A stretch of 64,000 bases of DNA, from NCBI RefSeq assembly GCF_027595985.1, contig NC_073305.1, positions 167,682,172 to 167,746,171 on the forward strand, given 5' to 3'. Source of the DNA: Sorex araneus (lineage: Eukaryota > Chordata > Mammalia > Eulipotyphla > Soricidae). Below, piece after piece: positions 1 through 9,721 of this stretch. The notes under the pieces were generated by a model. That model did no database searches. It was not told the origin of the DNA and saw nothing but the letters and a program-made list of their open reading frames with translations. Every line of letters starts with the position of its first letter. Positions within the stretch are counted from its first letter, which is position 1. A program made the position numbers and the translations under genes.

Positions 1-1660
1 CACTTCGTGCTTTTGCATATGTTAGAAAAAATGTTTCTGACTGACATGTTTAAATAGGAAGTGCTGTGAATTGTTGTTTCTATTAGTGGAAATCAGAAAA
101 ATTCAACTGTGATAAATCATTCTACTTACTGTAAATGAGTTGTAATCTTAGAAATGCACAAAGTATGTGCAGGAAATTTTAGATTATTAGTGATTATTAA
201 CAATTAGTGAAAACTTAAGATTAGTTGAATAAAAAGATGATGGATACATGCATTAGTGTGTTGTTTCCCCAAATCATTCTTAAATTGTAATTGCTTTACT
301 TTTAATATTCATGAATATTTGCAATATTAGTACTTTTATAACAACAGAACTCTAGTGTTATCTATTTAAAATGCTAATACAAGCCAGAGTTCCATATGCA
401 AAAGTGCACGTTTTGTATTTGCAAGGTTCTATGTTAGACCCCAGACATCAGAGAGAGAAATAGAAAGCAAGAGAAGAATAAATTTTGGAGGATAGAGTGG
501 TGGCTGTTAACTTTTCTGTGCAAAAGTATTTGTAAATGAATAAAATAAGAAAAAGTAAATATGTAGAATATGAAATTATCTAAGCAAATAATTAACTATA
601 ATCTGGTTATAATCTAATTTAAAGTCAAATTCCTTGGCATGAATATTTCATGCAAAAACAAACACAATCACAGAAAACACTGAACATTAAAGAAGGGCTT
701 TATTGGTTAGCAAACAACTTATACATGGTGTTGTAGGTTGTAGGGCAAATAGAAGAGCAGGGAAGTATTCTGGCTTTGTGCCAACCAAAAGGGTGATATA
801 AAGAAACAGCAATGTTATCAGGGTAAACCATGGAGAATAGTAAGAAAGTGCAGCTGTGGAAGATAGAAAAACATCCATGTGTAGAGAGATCTTGGTTGAA
901 ACAGAAACAATGGACATATGTGTTTGGAATGGAAAAGAGAAAGATAGGCACACTGAGAAGTCTTCTACTGTGCCACCTCCACTGACCAGTTCTATCCAGC
1001 CAGGGTCTGAGATCATTATCAGTCCAGAGGAATTTTAAATCTCTGTTTTGATTCAGTTAGAACTGAAAAAATGTTTAAGATGTAGCAGCTCCCAGGAAGG
1101 GACTGTCAAATTGCCTAAACCACATACCTGTGGAGAGTTTCCATTCTCAACACCGTAAAGTCCATCTCAGCTTTGACAGTAAAAAGGGAGGTAAAGTTTT
1201 ATTTATTTAATTCCAAAAGAAAATTGACAGAACGTTAAGTATCTCATTATACTGTGTAAGTATGCTTGGTCAAACCTTGTCATCATAAACTCAGAGGAAA
1301 CTAATTAGTTGTTTGAAAACTTAATGGAATAGTCAAAGTGAAGATAAAATTTAGCTGAAACTAAGGCTCAGTCATTTTAGCTTATTAGTCAGTAAGTAGA
1401 GCATTAACCAAACTTGATTCAGTACTGTGTCTGCTATTCCGTTACATCTTAAGTACATGGTGTTTTTCCTTCCTACAGAACTGCTGTTCAGCACTACAAT
1501 TGTTCCACATTGATTCTACCTAAAATGTATGCTGCTGAGATCTCCTATGATGAAACTGATTCAATACTGCCACAAGAGTCCGTAATAAATTACAGAATGA
1601 AGTTCATAGGAAGAAAAATAAAACAGAAAGAAAGAGTTGGAGGCAAGAGCTGAAAGTGTA
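1..1660. other. AT-rich unique DNA, no gene seen
   Basis: No recognisable repeat or gene. The sub-block 687-1040 is less AT-rich and holds a 109-codon open frame on the minus strand (687-1016) with an AATAAA just downstream (699-704, minus). The predicted peptide has no domain I recognise and there is no adjoining poly(A) tract, so a processed pseudogene or 3'UTR remnant is possible but unsupported. The rest is ordinary AT-rich sequence. Confidence 0.5.
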
Positions 1661-1664
1661 GCTT

Positions 1665-1758
1665 TGGCAGCACATGGTCCCCTGAGAACCAGTGGGAGTC
1701 ACCCCTGAGCAATGCCTGGGAGTAGCCTCTGAACTTTGCTGGGTGTGCCAAAAACTAT
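1665..1758 (+). mobile_element. Shrew tRNA-type SINE, 3' half only
   Basis: This is the body and tail half of the A-tailed shrew SINE, starting near the diagnostic catggtcccctgag block and ending at ttgctgggtgtgccaaaaac. The tRNA-like head is missing, so the copy is 5'-truncated. Its A-rich end runs straight into the purine tract that follows, which may have grown from the SINE tail. Confidence 0.75.
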
Positions 1759-2092
1759 AGAAAGAGAGGAAGGAAAAGAGGGAGGGAAGGAGAGAGGGAA
1801 GGAGGGAGGGAAGGAGGGAGGGAGGGAGGGAGAGATGGAGGAAAGGAGGGGGGAAGGGAGAAAGGGAAGAGGAAGGGAGAAAGAAAGGGAGGGAGGAAGG
1901 GAGGAAGGGAGGGAGGGAGAAAGGGAGAAAGGGAGGGATGGAGGAAAGGAGGGAGGAAGGGAGAAAGGGAGAGAAGGAGGAAGGGAGGGAGGGAAGGTGA
2001 GAAGGAGAGAAGGGGGAGAAGAGTGAAGGAGGGAAGAAGAGAAGGAGGGAAGGAGGGAAGGAGAGAAGGCGGGAGAGAGAAAAGGAAGGAAG
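1758..2092 (+). repeat. Long GGGA/GGAA polypurine tract
   Basis: About 330 bases are almost entirely A and G on the plus strand, in irregular ggga, ggaa and gaaa units. All open frames across it (Glu/Gly/Arg/Lys-rich on plus, Pro/Ser/Leu-rich on minus) are artefacts of the low-complexity sequence. Such tracts can adopt triplex structures; that is general knowledge, not shown here. Confidence 0.95.
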
Positions 2093-3160
2093 ATGAAAGA
2101 AATGCTAATGAGTTTTGAATTGATTCCATTAGCAATGGTCATGGCTGCTTGTACAAAGAGGGAAATGATTGTTATAAAATGGTCTATTAAAATGCCAGGA
2201 AATTTCTCAGTAGTTTAAATACTCTTAAATTTTTAAATGCTATACTAGCTAGCAGAGCTCTAGTAGATTGAATTAAGCTTCATTATTGATTCCTCAAGAC
2301 TTTGTTGGTGTGTTGCCCATTTAAACACATTATCAGATACTTAAAGTGTAATTTATAATGCTTTGAAGAACATTTACTTCATTTAAAATAGCTAATAACA
2401 TCATTCAAATGAGAGAAGGTGTCAGGGCTTAATAAATGAAAATGCTGAATGCAGACATAATGTCCATTAGAACTGAAGTCAAACAGATTTTTATAACTCC
2501 TGAATAAAATATTTTAAATTTAAAACTCTTTTAATAATTGAACTGCTTTCTAAACTATAATTATGAAGAGTCAATTAAATAATTATGGTTACGAACATCA
2601 ATGACATTATGGAGATATACTAGAAAATAGTCCTGAAACTGTAATGTTCCAACTCATCTGGAACTCTAAAATGGTTTTCTGAGTCAATAGCATTTTAATA
2701 TGTTTACTTACATTTTTGTATTTGAATACTGGTATTTTCTGTAAATTTCAAGCTTTGTGTAAAAATGACTCATTGGTATCATTCTCTATTTAATTCTTTA
2801 TATAACACAAATATAGTAAAAAATTATACGTAAATTTAAAAAGAAGACATATTTGAGTGAATATGCATATCAATGTACCCCTTATTCTGAGTCATAATGA
2901 GAGGCCTTGCAAAAATTTTCTCTTTATTCCCCAATATCTGAAAGTTGCATTATATAAAATAACTAAAACATTGGTAAATTTTACTTAGAAACTTTAACCT
3001 ACACTTTCATTGTTCAAGTAGTCTGTAACCTAAATTGACAATCTGCTTCATCAAAATGTCTGGTATCTAAATAATTTCTAAGTGATAAATAATAGTTGTT
3101 TTGACACATATTTCTAATCTGGGTATTTTTATATTAATTAATTTATTTACTAATTTATAG
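2093..3160. other. AT-rich unique DNA, nothing recognised
   Basis: No open frame of note, no SINE or LINE signature and no structured repeat were seen in this stretch. Confidence 0.6.
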
Positions 3161-3162
3161 AT

Positions 3163-3322
3163 TTGGGGGCCACAACCAGCAGTGCTCAAGATTACTCCTC
3201 ACTTTGTACTCAAGGATCATTCCTGGTTGGGCTCCTGGAGTGCATATATGATGCAGGGGGTTGAACCCAGGTTGTCTAGAGGCAACAAACACTACCCACT
3301 GTAGCATCTCTTCAGCATGAAA
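3163..3322 (-). mobile_element. Old tRNA-type SINE
   Basis: Reading the minus strand, a diverged head (from about 3322) leads through the gggttcaa-like B-box region (near 3260-3275) to an A-rich tail at about 3163. The plus strand shows the family's inverted landmarks: gggggccacaaccagcagtg, actcctc, and ggttgaacccagg. Many substitutions separate it from the youngest copies, so it belongs to an older subfamily. Confidence 0.75.
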
Positions 3323-3985
3323 ACTCTTTAATTTTAAAACAAGACCTGTTGGCAACTCAGGTCCCGATAAATTGTGTGGTGTCCAAGCTAACCATTTTAC
3401 ATAAGGGAATAGAGAATACCCTATTAAAGCAGAATAGCATGATGACAAACTTCTAGTTCGTGCTGATATTAAAAAATATAAAAAAGATTTTTAAAAACAC
3501 ATAATAAACTAATGAAACTTTTCTACCTCTATTCAATGGTAATTAAATTTTCAATCAGTTAAATGTTTCAAATTTAATTAGAAATTAGTTTTAACATTCA
3601 TACTACATCTTTCTACTTGAGTTAGATTTAATATATTATAGCTTTCTAAATGACAGTTTCTACATAATCAGATTTTACTTCTATAAAATATATATATTTT
3701 GAATAGAATATTTCACATATGCATGAATAGATAAATTAATTTTAACAACCATGAAAGACAAATACTTTCTTATGTGAATAGCATACATGGTACATATACC
3801 TTTCTACTTTCCATGCATAGTATGTGATTCCTGCTATAATTCCTAGGGATGATATAGTCTACTTAAATTTTGTTATTATATCACAGTTATATTTCAGCAT
3901 GTCATTTGAAGTAAACCTGGACCACAGGTTGAGATGAGGGCTAGTTCCATGGTGGAGAATAACTTTTAACTAAATTCAGAACTGC
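3323..3985. other. AT-rich unique DNA, nothing recognised
   Basis: No gene or repeat signature was found. The sequence is AT-rich with no frames longer than background. Confidence 0.6.
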
Positions 3986-3989
3986 TACT

Positions 3990-4162
3990 TTTTTGTTTGT
4001 TTTTAATTTGTGGGCCAAAACTGGCAGTGCTCAGGGTTTCCTACTGGCTCTGTGCTCAGGAGTCACTCTTGGCAGCCTTGGGGTTGTACGTGATACTGAA
4101 CCCAGGTCAGCTGCCTGCCAGACAAATGCCCTATCTGCCGTACTATTGCTCTGGCCCTTCCA
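3990..4162 (-). mobile_element. Old tRNA-type SINE, near full length
   Basis: The plus strand begins with a T-rich tract (the SINE tail) and then shows gggccaaaactggcagtgct, a gaacccaggtcagc B-box region, and ends in tattgctctggccc, the inverted 5' end of the head. The short open frames here are the SINE read backwards and code for nothing. Confidence 0.85.
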
Positions 4163-4497
4163 GATGTTACTTTTATTTTGCCAGTTGCCCTGATTGGCCT
4201 TTTTTTCTGAACCAGGACCTTTGAGATACCATAGTACATTGATTGCCCATGACTTCTTCATCTCTGGAATGTGATGCTCATTTTTTTTAAATGACAGTGG
4301 AATTCATACTATGCTCAGATATTGGTATAATTAGATTTGGTAAAGATTTTAGGAGACAAGATTACAAAAGCATGTGACAATTTCATCATTTTTCCATCTT
4401 GTCAGGTGGATATGACATTAATCATATAATTTACATGGTGAGAATACTTTCATTACTTTTTAAATGTTGTATTAATCACGTTTCTACAATGGAAAAT
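4163..4497. other. Unique DNA between two SINEs
   Basis: No gene or repeat signature seen. Confidence 0.6.
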
Positions 4498-4511
4498 AAA
4501 GATTCTATTTT

Positions 4512-4684
4512 TTTTTTTTTTGCTTTTTGGGTCACACCCAGCGATGCTCAGGGGTTACTCCTGGCTTTGCACTCAGGAATTACTCCTGGCGGTGCTTGGG
4601 GGACCATATGGGATGCCGGGTATCGAACTCGGGTCGGCCGTGTGCAAGGCAAACGCCCTACCCGCTGTGCTATCGCTCCGGCCC
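4512..4684 (-). mobile_element. Young A-tailed shrew SINE with 14-bp TSD
   Basis: This is a near-consensus copy and the best reference for the family here. On the minus strand it reads: tRNA-like head gggccggagcgatagcac, A-box region, 'gtttgccttgcacacgg', B-box region cccgagttcgatacc, a unique body containing ccatatggtccccc, and a pure poly(A) tail (poly-T at 4512-4524 on plus). It is flanked by perfect 14-bp direct repeats aaagattctatttt at 4498-4511 and 4685-4698, the expected target-site duplication of LINE-driven insertion. Low divergence and an intact TSD suggest a recent insertion. The tRNA of origin cannot be decided by eye. Confidence 0.95.
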
Positions 4685-4849
4685 AAAGATTCTATTTTAT
4701 ATATTTTCAGTTGTGCACCCTCTGGAGCAAATTCTTAAATATACCCAACACACAAAGAATAGGGACTAAGTTCAAACTCCTAGAGGGAAGAGGATGATTT
4801 TTTAATTTAGTTTAAAAATATGTTCTTTTATTAAATAAATGGATATGCA

Positions 4850-4923
4850 TGATAACCTATACTTATCTTTCTGTATCTGTATTGCAACCATAATTTCCAA
4901 AAGGAGAGAGATAGAGAAAGAGA

Positions 4924-4959
<36 letters not shown>

Positions 4960-5130
4960 GCAGACAGAGACAGAGAGAAGAAATTGTTTGCCACAGAGTC
5001 AGGTGAGTGGTGAGTGGGGAGGGAAACGGATGGGTGGAAACTGAATGGGAGGGAAACAGGACATTTGGGGTGGGAACATGAACAACCATGAACAGTCTTG
5101 TTACTGTCTATCTCAAATTGATTCAATTAA
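4850..5130 (+). mobile_element. L1 3'-UTR fragment with expanded GA repeat
   Basis: The start (cctatacttatctttctgtatctgtattgcaacc) and the end, with gggtgg(g/a) runs, a catgaacagtcttgttac block and a short A-run, align by eye with the L1 3' ends at 18740-18970 and 43440-43750. In its middle the L1 gagagaga motif has grown into a GA-rich microsatellite (about 4905-4980). It is 5'-truncated and carries no ORF2. Confidence 0.65.
4905..4980 (+). repeat. (GA)n microsatellite inside an L1 3' end
   Basis: The core is an uninterrupted GA run near 4930-4959, with impure purine flanks. The overlapping Ser/Leu-rich minus-strand frames are artefacts of this run. Confidence 0.9.
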
Positions 5131-5490
5131 AAAAACTATAACAGCAACAAAAACCATTTCAAATAAAAGCACAGGGATAATGCATTTCCTTGCAACTAAC
5201 CAGGTATGAATACACTACACTGTCTATAGTCCCCTGAACAATATCTCTAAGCGAAAGAATCAGAGGTACACTTTGAGTAATGCCAGTGTGGCTCCAAACT
5301 CTTGCCTCCAAACCATATCATTGTGGAACTATTATATATTTTGTATTATGCCAATTCTAGTTGTTCTGGTATGATGTGATTTTGAAAATAGCATAACTAA
5401 ACATTTGAAATTTCATTCCCACAATTGGCCTTTAAAATTGCTGAATTGCCTTTTTAAAGATCATTGAAATGTTGACATACAAACATTTTA
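5131..5490. other. Unique DNA, nothing recognised
   Basis: No gene, SINE or LINE signature seen. Confidence 0.55.
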
Positions 5491-5492
5491 TG

Positions 5493-5697
5493 TTTTGGTT
5501 TGGGGGATCATACCTGGTTGAACTCCGAAATATTGAAACACATAAAGAAGTAAGAGAAATGTCAGTAAGAGTGCCGTATTACTTCTGGTTCTGAACTCAG
5601 GAATCATTTCAAGTAGTGCTCCAGGAACTATATGGATTATCAGGGTCCACTAAGTAGAAGACAAATGCCTCACCCACTGTACTGTTTCTCTGGCTCC
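5493..5697 (-). mobile_element. Old SINE carrying an internal insertion
   Basis: Both ends of the SINE are recognisable on plus: gggggatcatacctggttg at the tail side and ctgtactgtttctctggctcc at the head side. Between them lie about 60 extra bases (about 5530-5570) with no SINE counterpart. It could also be two partial copies side by side. Confidence 0.6.
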
Positions 5698-5810
5698 TTG
5701 ACACTTATTTTAGTACATGTTTGTGTCCCCTTTTGACGCTCTTGTGTTAATAGGTAAACTTCCTTTTTAAAGACTACATATAAAACAATAGCACAAAAAC
5801 ATCATGTATT

Positions 5811-5880
5811 CTCTCACTGTGTCACTGTTGTCACTGCCATCCGGTTGTTCATCAATTTATTCAAGCAGGTGCCAGTAACA
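5811..5880 (-). mobile_element. RTE-type tail fragment
   Basis: The plus strand shows tcactgttgtcactgccatc followed by ttcatcaatttattcaagcaggtgccagtaac, the inverted 3' end of the RTE-tailed SINE family. Beyond it the sequence (tgtccattcatcccagcc) follows neither the SINE body nor the RTE closely, so this is either a very short 5'-truncated copy or a related third element using the same tail. Confidence 0.6.
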
Positions 5881-7100
5881 TGTCCATTCATCCCAGCCCT
5901 AAGATTTTAGCAGCCTCTCTATGTATTCTAAATTCATTATAATATTGCCCTATTAGTAGTAATTGTCTACATTTCCCCACAGTTTGTAAAAAGATTCTAT
6001 AAATGGATTTTTTGGTAAACTTTCTTTTTCCATGATTTTGAGATATCCCCCTTTTCCCTCTGGCTTTCATGGAAGTCTTTGAGAAACACTCATAATTAAA
6101 ATGTTTTTCTTGACTATTTAAAGATTTTTCCTTTGACTTTCAGATGTTTATAATATACTGATGCATACTTTTATTTGTATATATCCTTTTGAGGGGTCCC
6201 TGACTTTCTTGGATTTATGATTTTCTTGTGTTTCACTACGTTGAAATGCTCGTAGGCATTATAGTTTTACATATTTTTATTCTTTATTTTTAAATTTTAA
6301 TTACAAATATTCTAGGCTATTTGATATCAATCAACAGATAACAGTTACTCTTGCTTTTGTTATTTTTTTATTTCTCCCTTTTACTTTGCTTCTCATTTTG
6401 GATCATTCCTAGTCTCCTATTTTCAATAACCATGCCCCTGTAAAATCTTGTTTGTCAAAAATATTCCTAATGATTAACAGTAATACTTAATTTATACCAT
6501 TTACTTTTTAAAAAAGTAAATGGTAAAAATTAAATATTTATAGTTATTTTATGTCTCTCCAATTGAGTCTGCTTTGTATGCTGTTAAGACTTTTCACCAG
6601 AGCCCTTCACATGTTTATTATGAATGTTTCGGCTTCTTTCAGGAACTGGGAACAGAAAATAATCTTTATGTCTGTTCTTTCTGCTCTGCTGTTTCCTTTA
6701 TCTCTATTTAAAGATGGTATTTTCTCTTACTTCTTTACGTGTTTCAGTATTTTGGGGTTCAATTATGATCACTGTGTACAATAAAAACTTAAAATTGAGT
6801 ATAATAGAATTTGTGTCCAGAGTGGGTGCACTTCATCTTTTGTGATGCTGTTATTGAACGGGATTAAATTAGTCCAGTAAGGAGTGTGTCTAGTTTGAAC
6901 TTTGATGCAGCTATAATTATCGTTGGTTTACATTTATTTGAAAATGTTCAACCGCATGTAGCTGTTGCCATGTGGTTTCTAAGGGCCCTAAATGTTAAGA
7001 ATGTTTTTCAGCGTTTATATTCAACCTACTCTCTAACTGTTCTAGTTTATTATTCAGTGAGGTTTGTTTTTTTTTTAAGGGAAGGCAGAGGATATATTAG
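5881..7100. other. Unique DNA with one perfect palindrome
   Basis: No gene is recognised; the 60- to 77-codon frames here show no family resemblance. The only structure seen is the 31-bp palindrome listed separately at 6495-6525. Confidence 0.55.
6495..6525. repeat. Perfect 15-bp inverted repeat, 1-nt loop
   Basis: taccatttacttttt at 6495-6509 is exactly complementary to 6511-6525, with a single A between. The perfect hairpin is visible directly. No terminator or gene context gives it a function here. Confidence 0.9.
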
Positions 7101-7103
7101 ATG

Positions 7104-7530
7104 CTGAGGACTGTGGTAATGAGTTACCACACACTGGGAGGCTTAAAACAAAAGTTTGTGCTTTCTCATATTAACAGACACTAGAAGTCTGAGATCAGTG
7201 TCAGCAAAACTATGTTTTCTGGAAAAATCTGACCAGGTTTTGCTCTTGGCTTCTGATGTTGCCAGTATTTCTTGGTTTTTCTCAGTTTGCAGATGCACAT
7301 CTTGATCTCTCTCTGTTTCTATTATCACCTGGCATTTTTCCTCCTAGTCTCCTTGCCACATTTCTTCTTATAAGTACTATCAGTAATATTGGGTTAGGTT
7401 AATGACTTTTATTTAGTAATACCCCATTTAGACAGAAATTTCAAATAAGGTCAAATTGGCACTGTAAGGTATTGGAGAATTTAGTATCTTAATATTACTT
7501 TGGGGAGATACAATTCAATGCATAGTAGAA
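7104..7530 (-). mobile_element. Ancient MaLR-type LTR (MLT1/MST-like)
   Basis: The plus strand reads like the reverse complement of a MaLR LTR. It starts with ttaccacacactgggaggct and aaaac, passes through ctagaagtctgagatcag, then cttataagtactatcagta and attgggttaggttaatgac, and ends with ggggagatacaattcaatgc. These blocks, in this order, are the hallmark of MLT1/MST repeats of the ERVL-MaLR group shared across placental mammals. Divergence is high, as expected for a relic older than shrews. No internal region or second LTR was seen. The subfamily cannot be assigned by eye. Confidence 0.7.
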
Positions 7531-7534
7531 TGCC

Positions 7535-7920
7535 TTAATTATTTCTTACTGGCTTTTTTAATGCAGTGATCTGAGCCTGGACTGAGAGCTGTGTTTCTTT
7601 ATTGTTATTATTTTATTGTCCACCCTGCACAGGGTCTGAATTCTCACCTTTGTTTTGTAATGTCCAGGTACGGGAGTAAAGAGAATTTTTGACTTTTACC
7701 CAGAAGCAGCTTTCAGCTCACAATCAACATGCCAATAATGATATAAAAGATGGGTGGTCTTTTTTTGGGTGTACTGGCACCACTGAAAGGACTTTAAATT
7801 ATTTACTCTGCTATCAGTATTTCTCATGAGCACTGGTGGAAGCTTATGGAGCAAAGCTAAGGAATGAATATGAATTCTTATGTCAGGAGTTATACAGCTT
7901 CATAGTATCTTTCATTCAGC
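7535..7920. other. Unique DNA, nothing recognised
   Basis: No gene or repeat signature seen between the MaLR relic and the pyrimidine tract. Confidence 0.55.
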
Positions 7921-7924
7921 CTCA

Positions 7925-8128
7925 GATTTTTCCTTCCAATCTTCTTCCTCTTCTTTTCTTCCTTCTTCTCCTCCCTCCTAAATCCTCTTTAATCCCTCCT
8001 CCATCATTCTCTTCCCTTCTTCCTCCCGCCTCCTCCATCCTTCCCCCATCCTCCTTTCCTTTTACCTCTCCCCCCTTCCTCTCCTTTTCCTCTTTCTTCT
8101 TTCTCCTTTGCCTTCTCTCTTCTTTTTT
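7925..8128 (+). repeat. CT-rich polypyrimidine tract
   Basis: About 200 bases of C and T in irregular cttcctcc-like units. The 129-codon plus-strand frame (7836-8225) and its minus-strand counterpart are low-complexity artefacts. Confidence 0.9.
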
Positions 8129-8239
8129 GGTGGCCACAAACTTTTTTCATGGTCTCCTGAGAGTGAAACTGCCTCTCATCATTGGATATCGGTTCATTAG
8201 TTGTCCTGTGGCCTTATCTCTATAACTCTATAATGAAGA

Positions 8240-9062
8240 TATGTTGGGATTCTTAACGCTGCATATTGAATATGCCAAATGCTGGCCAACTTCAACCATG
8301 AGCATGGAAAGGTCAGATTGCAGCTGAATCTCAACAAAAAAGATGTTTATGATAAACAAACTAGTCCCTGATGTTCCATTTGCTCTCAATGGAAAGAATG
8401 TCTCTGAATGCAGCAACTATGTGTACCTGGGAGGAGAACTCAACATGAAGAACAACTTGGTTCCAGAACTGTTTAGGAGGAGGAGAGCAGCGTGGAAAGC
8501 CTTCAAGAGCGTCAAAGAAGTGGTTAAGAGGATGAAGAACCTATGCTCCGGGCACATCTTTTCGACTCCACTGCTCTTCCTGCACTAACATATTCCTCAG
8601 AGACCTGGGCCCTAGGAAAACAGGATGAGAACTGTATGTGGGTATCCCAAAGAGGAATTGAAAGAGCCATGCTAGGAGTATCATGTTTCATTCAAGTGAG
8701 AGAAGGAATCCAGAGTTCCGACCTCCGTAGAAGGTCAAGAATCAGGGATGCTGTCTCATTTGCCAAGGTGTAGAAAATCAGATGGGCCGGACATGTAATG
8801 TGATTCAGAGATGACCGCTGGCCTAGAGCTGTTACTGACTGGATTCCACGGGATGTCAAAAGACCACGTGGCCGCCCACCAATTAGATGGTCAGACTTCT
8901 TTGTCAAAACCCTGAATGAACGATTTCAGGCTCTTCCTCTACCTGGATCGAGCAGATATCATTGGGCTACACTCCCACGCTACAGGGACAAATGGAGAGA
9001 TTACTGGCGCCCGCTTGAGCAAATCAAAGATTAAGGGGATAACAAGTGATACAAGTGATACA
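8240..9062 (+). mobile_element. RTE-clade LINE, C-terminal fragment and tail
   Basis: The broken plus-strand frames (8343-8588, 8543-8773 and on) encode the region downstream of the reverse transcriptase of an RTE-type protein. Visible motifs are CSNYVYLGGELN, LTYSSETWALGKQDE, and after a stop RWAGHV-like and DWIPRDVKRPRGRPP-like sequence, matching nematode-type RTE proteins as I know them. The copy is 5'-truncated, with frameshifts near 8570 and a stop near 8770. Its 3' end reads cgcttgagcaaatcaaag then ggggat, followed by two acaagtgat units (9042-9059), a short tandem tail typical of RTE rather than poly(A). Confidence 0.9.
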
Positions 9063-9286
9063 GGTAACATTGGGATTATCTAGTTTTCCCTCATTGTTAA
9101 AATGGTAAAATTTCTGTATTATTCTGTACCCAAGAGGAAGTAGAACTGCATTTATGCGCAGTTTATCATCAGATTTGGTCCTATAAATTTTTGTTTGGAT
9201 TCCATCAGTTTTCATCCTATATTATTGTTTAAATATCACTTATTTCTGGACAGTTTTCTACTGAAATTTATCATTTTGAAGATCTG
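9063..9286. other. Unique spacer between two RTE copies
   Basis: About 220 bases separate the 3' ends of two convergent RTE fragments. No feature is recognised within it. Confidence 0.6.
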
Positions 9287-9297
9287 ATGTTGAAAAC

Positions 9298-9710
9298 TTG
9301 TATCTCTTGTAGTCCCGCTGATCTTCAATTTTCTCAAGCCGGCGCCAGTAACATCTCCATTTGTCCCTGTTGCGTGCTAGTGCATCCCAGTGATATCTGC
9401 TTACTCCAGGAACAGGAAGAGCCTCAAATAGTTCATTCAGGGATTTGACGAAGAAGTCTGACCATCTTGTTGGTGGGCGGCCACAAGGTCTTCTGACGTC
9501 CCATGGAATCCAGTTGGTAACAGCTCTAGTCCAGTGGTCAATCTCTGAATCACATTACATGACTGGCCCATCTGATTTTTGATGCCTTGGCAAACGAGAC
9601 AGCATTCCTGATTTTTGACCGTCGACGGAGGTCAGAACTCCGGATTCCTTCTCTCACTTGAGTGAGACATGATATTCCCAGCATAGCTCTTTCGACTCCT
9701 CTTTGGGATA
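9298..9710 (-). mobile_element. RTE-clade LINE 3' fragment with 11-bp TSD
   Basis: This is the same 3' region as the copy at 8240-9062, in the opposite orientation. The minus-strand frame at 9550-9732 reads QRGVERAMLGISCLTQVREG. It is flanked by perfect direct repeats atgttgaaaac at 9287-9297 and 9711-9721, so it is a single 5'-truncated insertion of about 413 bp. The tail next to the left TSD reads, on minus, actacaagagatacaa: a degenerate version of the tandem tail seen in the neighbouring copy. Stops interrupt the frame. Confidence 0.92.
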
Positions 9711-9721
9711 ATGTTGAAAAC

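Noticed and set aside
687-1016. 109-codon minus-strand frame with downstream AATAAA as a gene
   Set aside because: No domain, no poly(A) tract, no TSD and no splice or promoter context I could support.
1699-2142. Long Ser/Pro/Leu-rich and Gly/Glu/Arg-rich frames
   Set aside because: They lie wholly in the polypurine tract and exist in several frames on both strands, as any low-complexity tract gives.
4512-4684. tRNA gene in the A/B-box-bearing head
   Set aside because: The head does not close into a tRNA cloverleaf, is followed by a SINE body and poly(A), and recurs dozens of times.
7836-8225. 129-codon frame as a membrane-protein candidate
   Set aside because: The hydrophobic Leu/Pro/Ser stretch comes from the polypyrimidine tract; no other gene signal.
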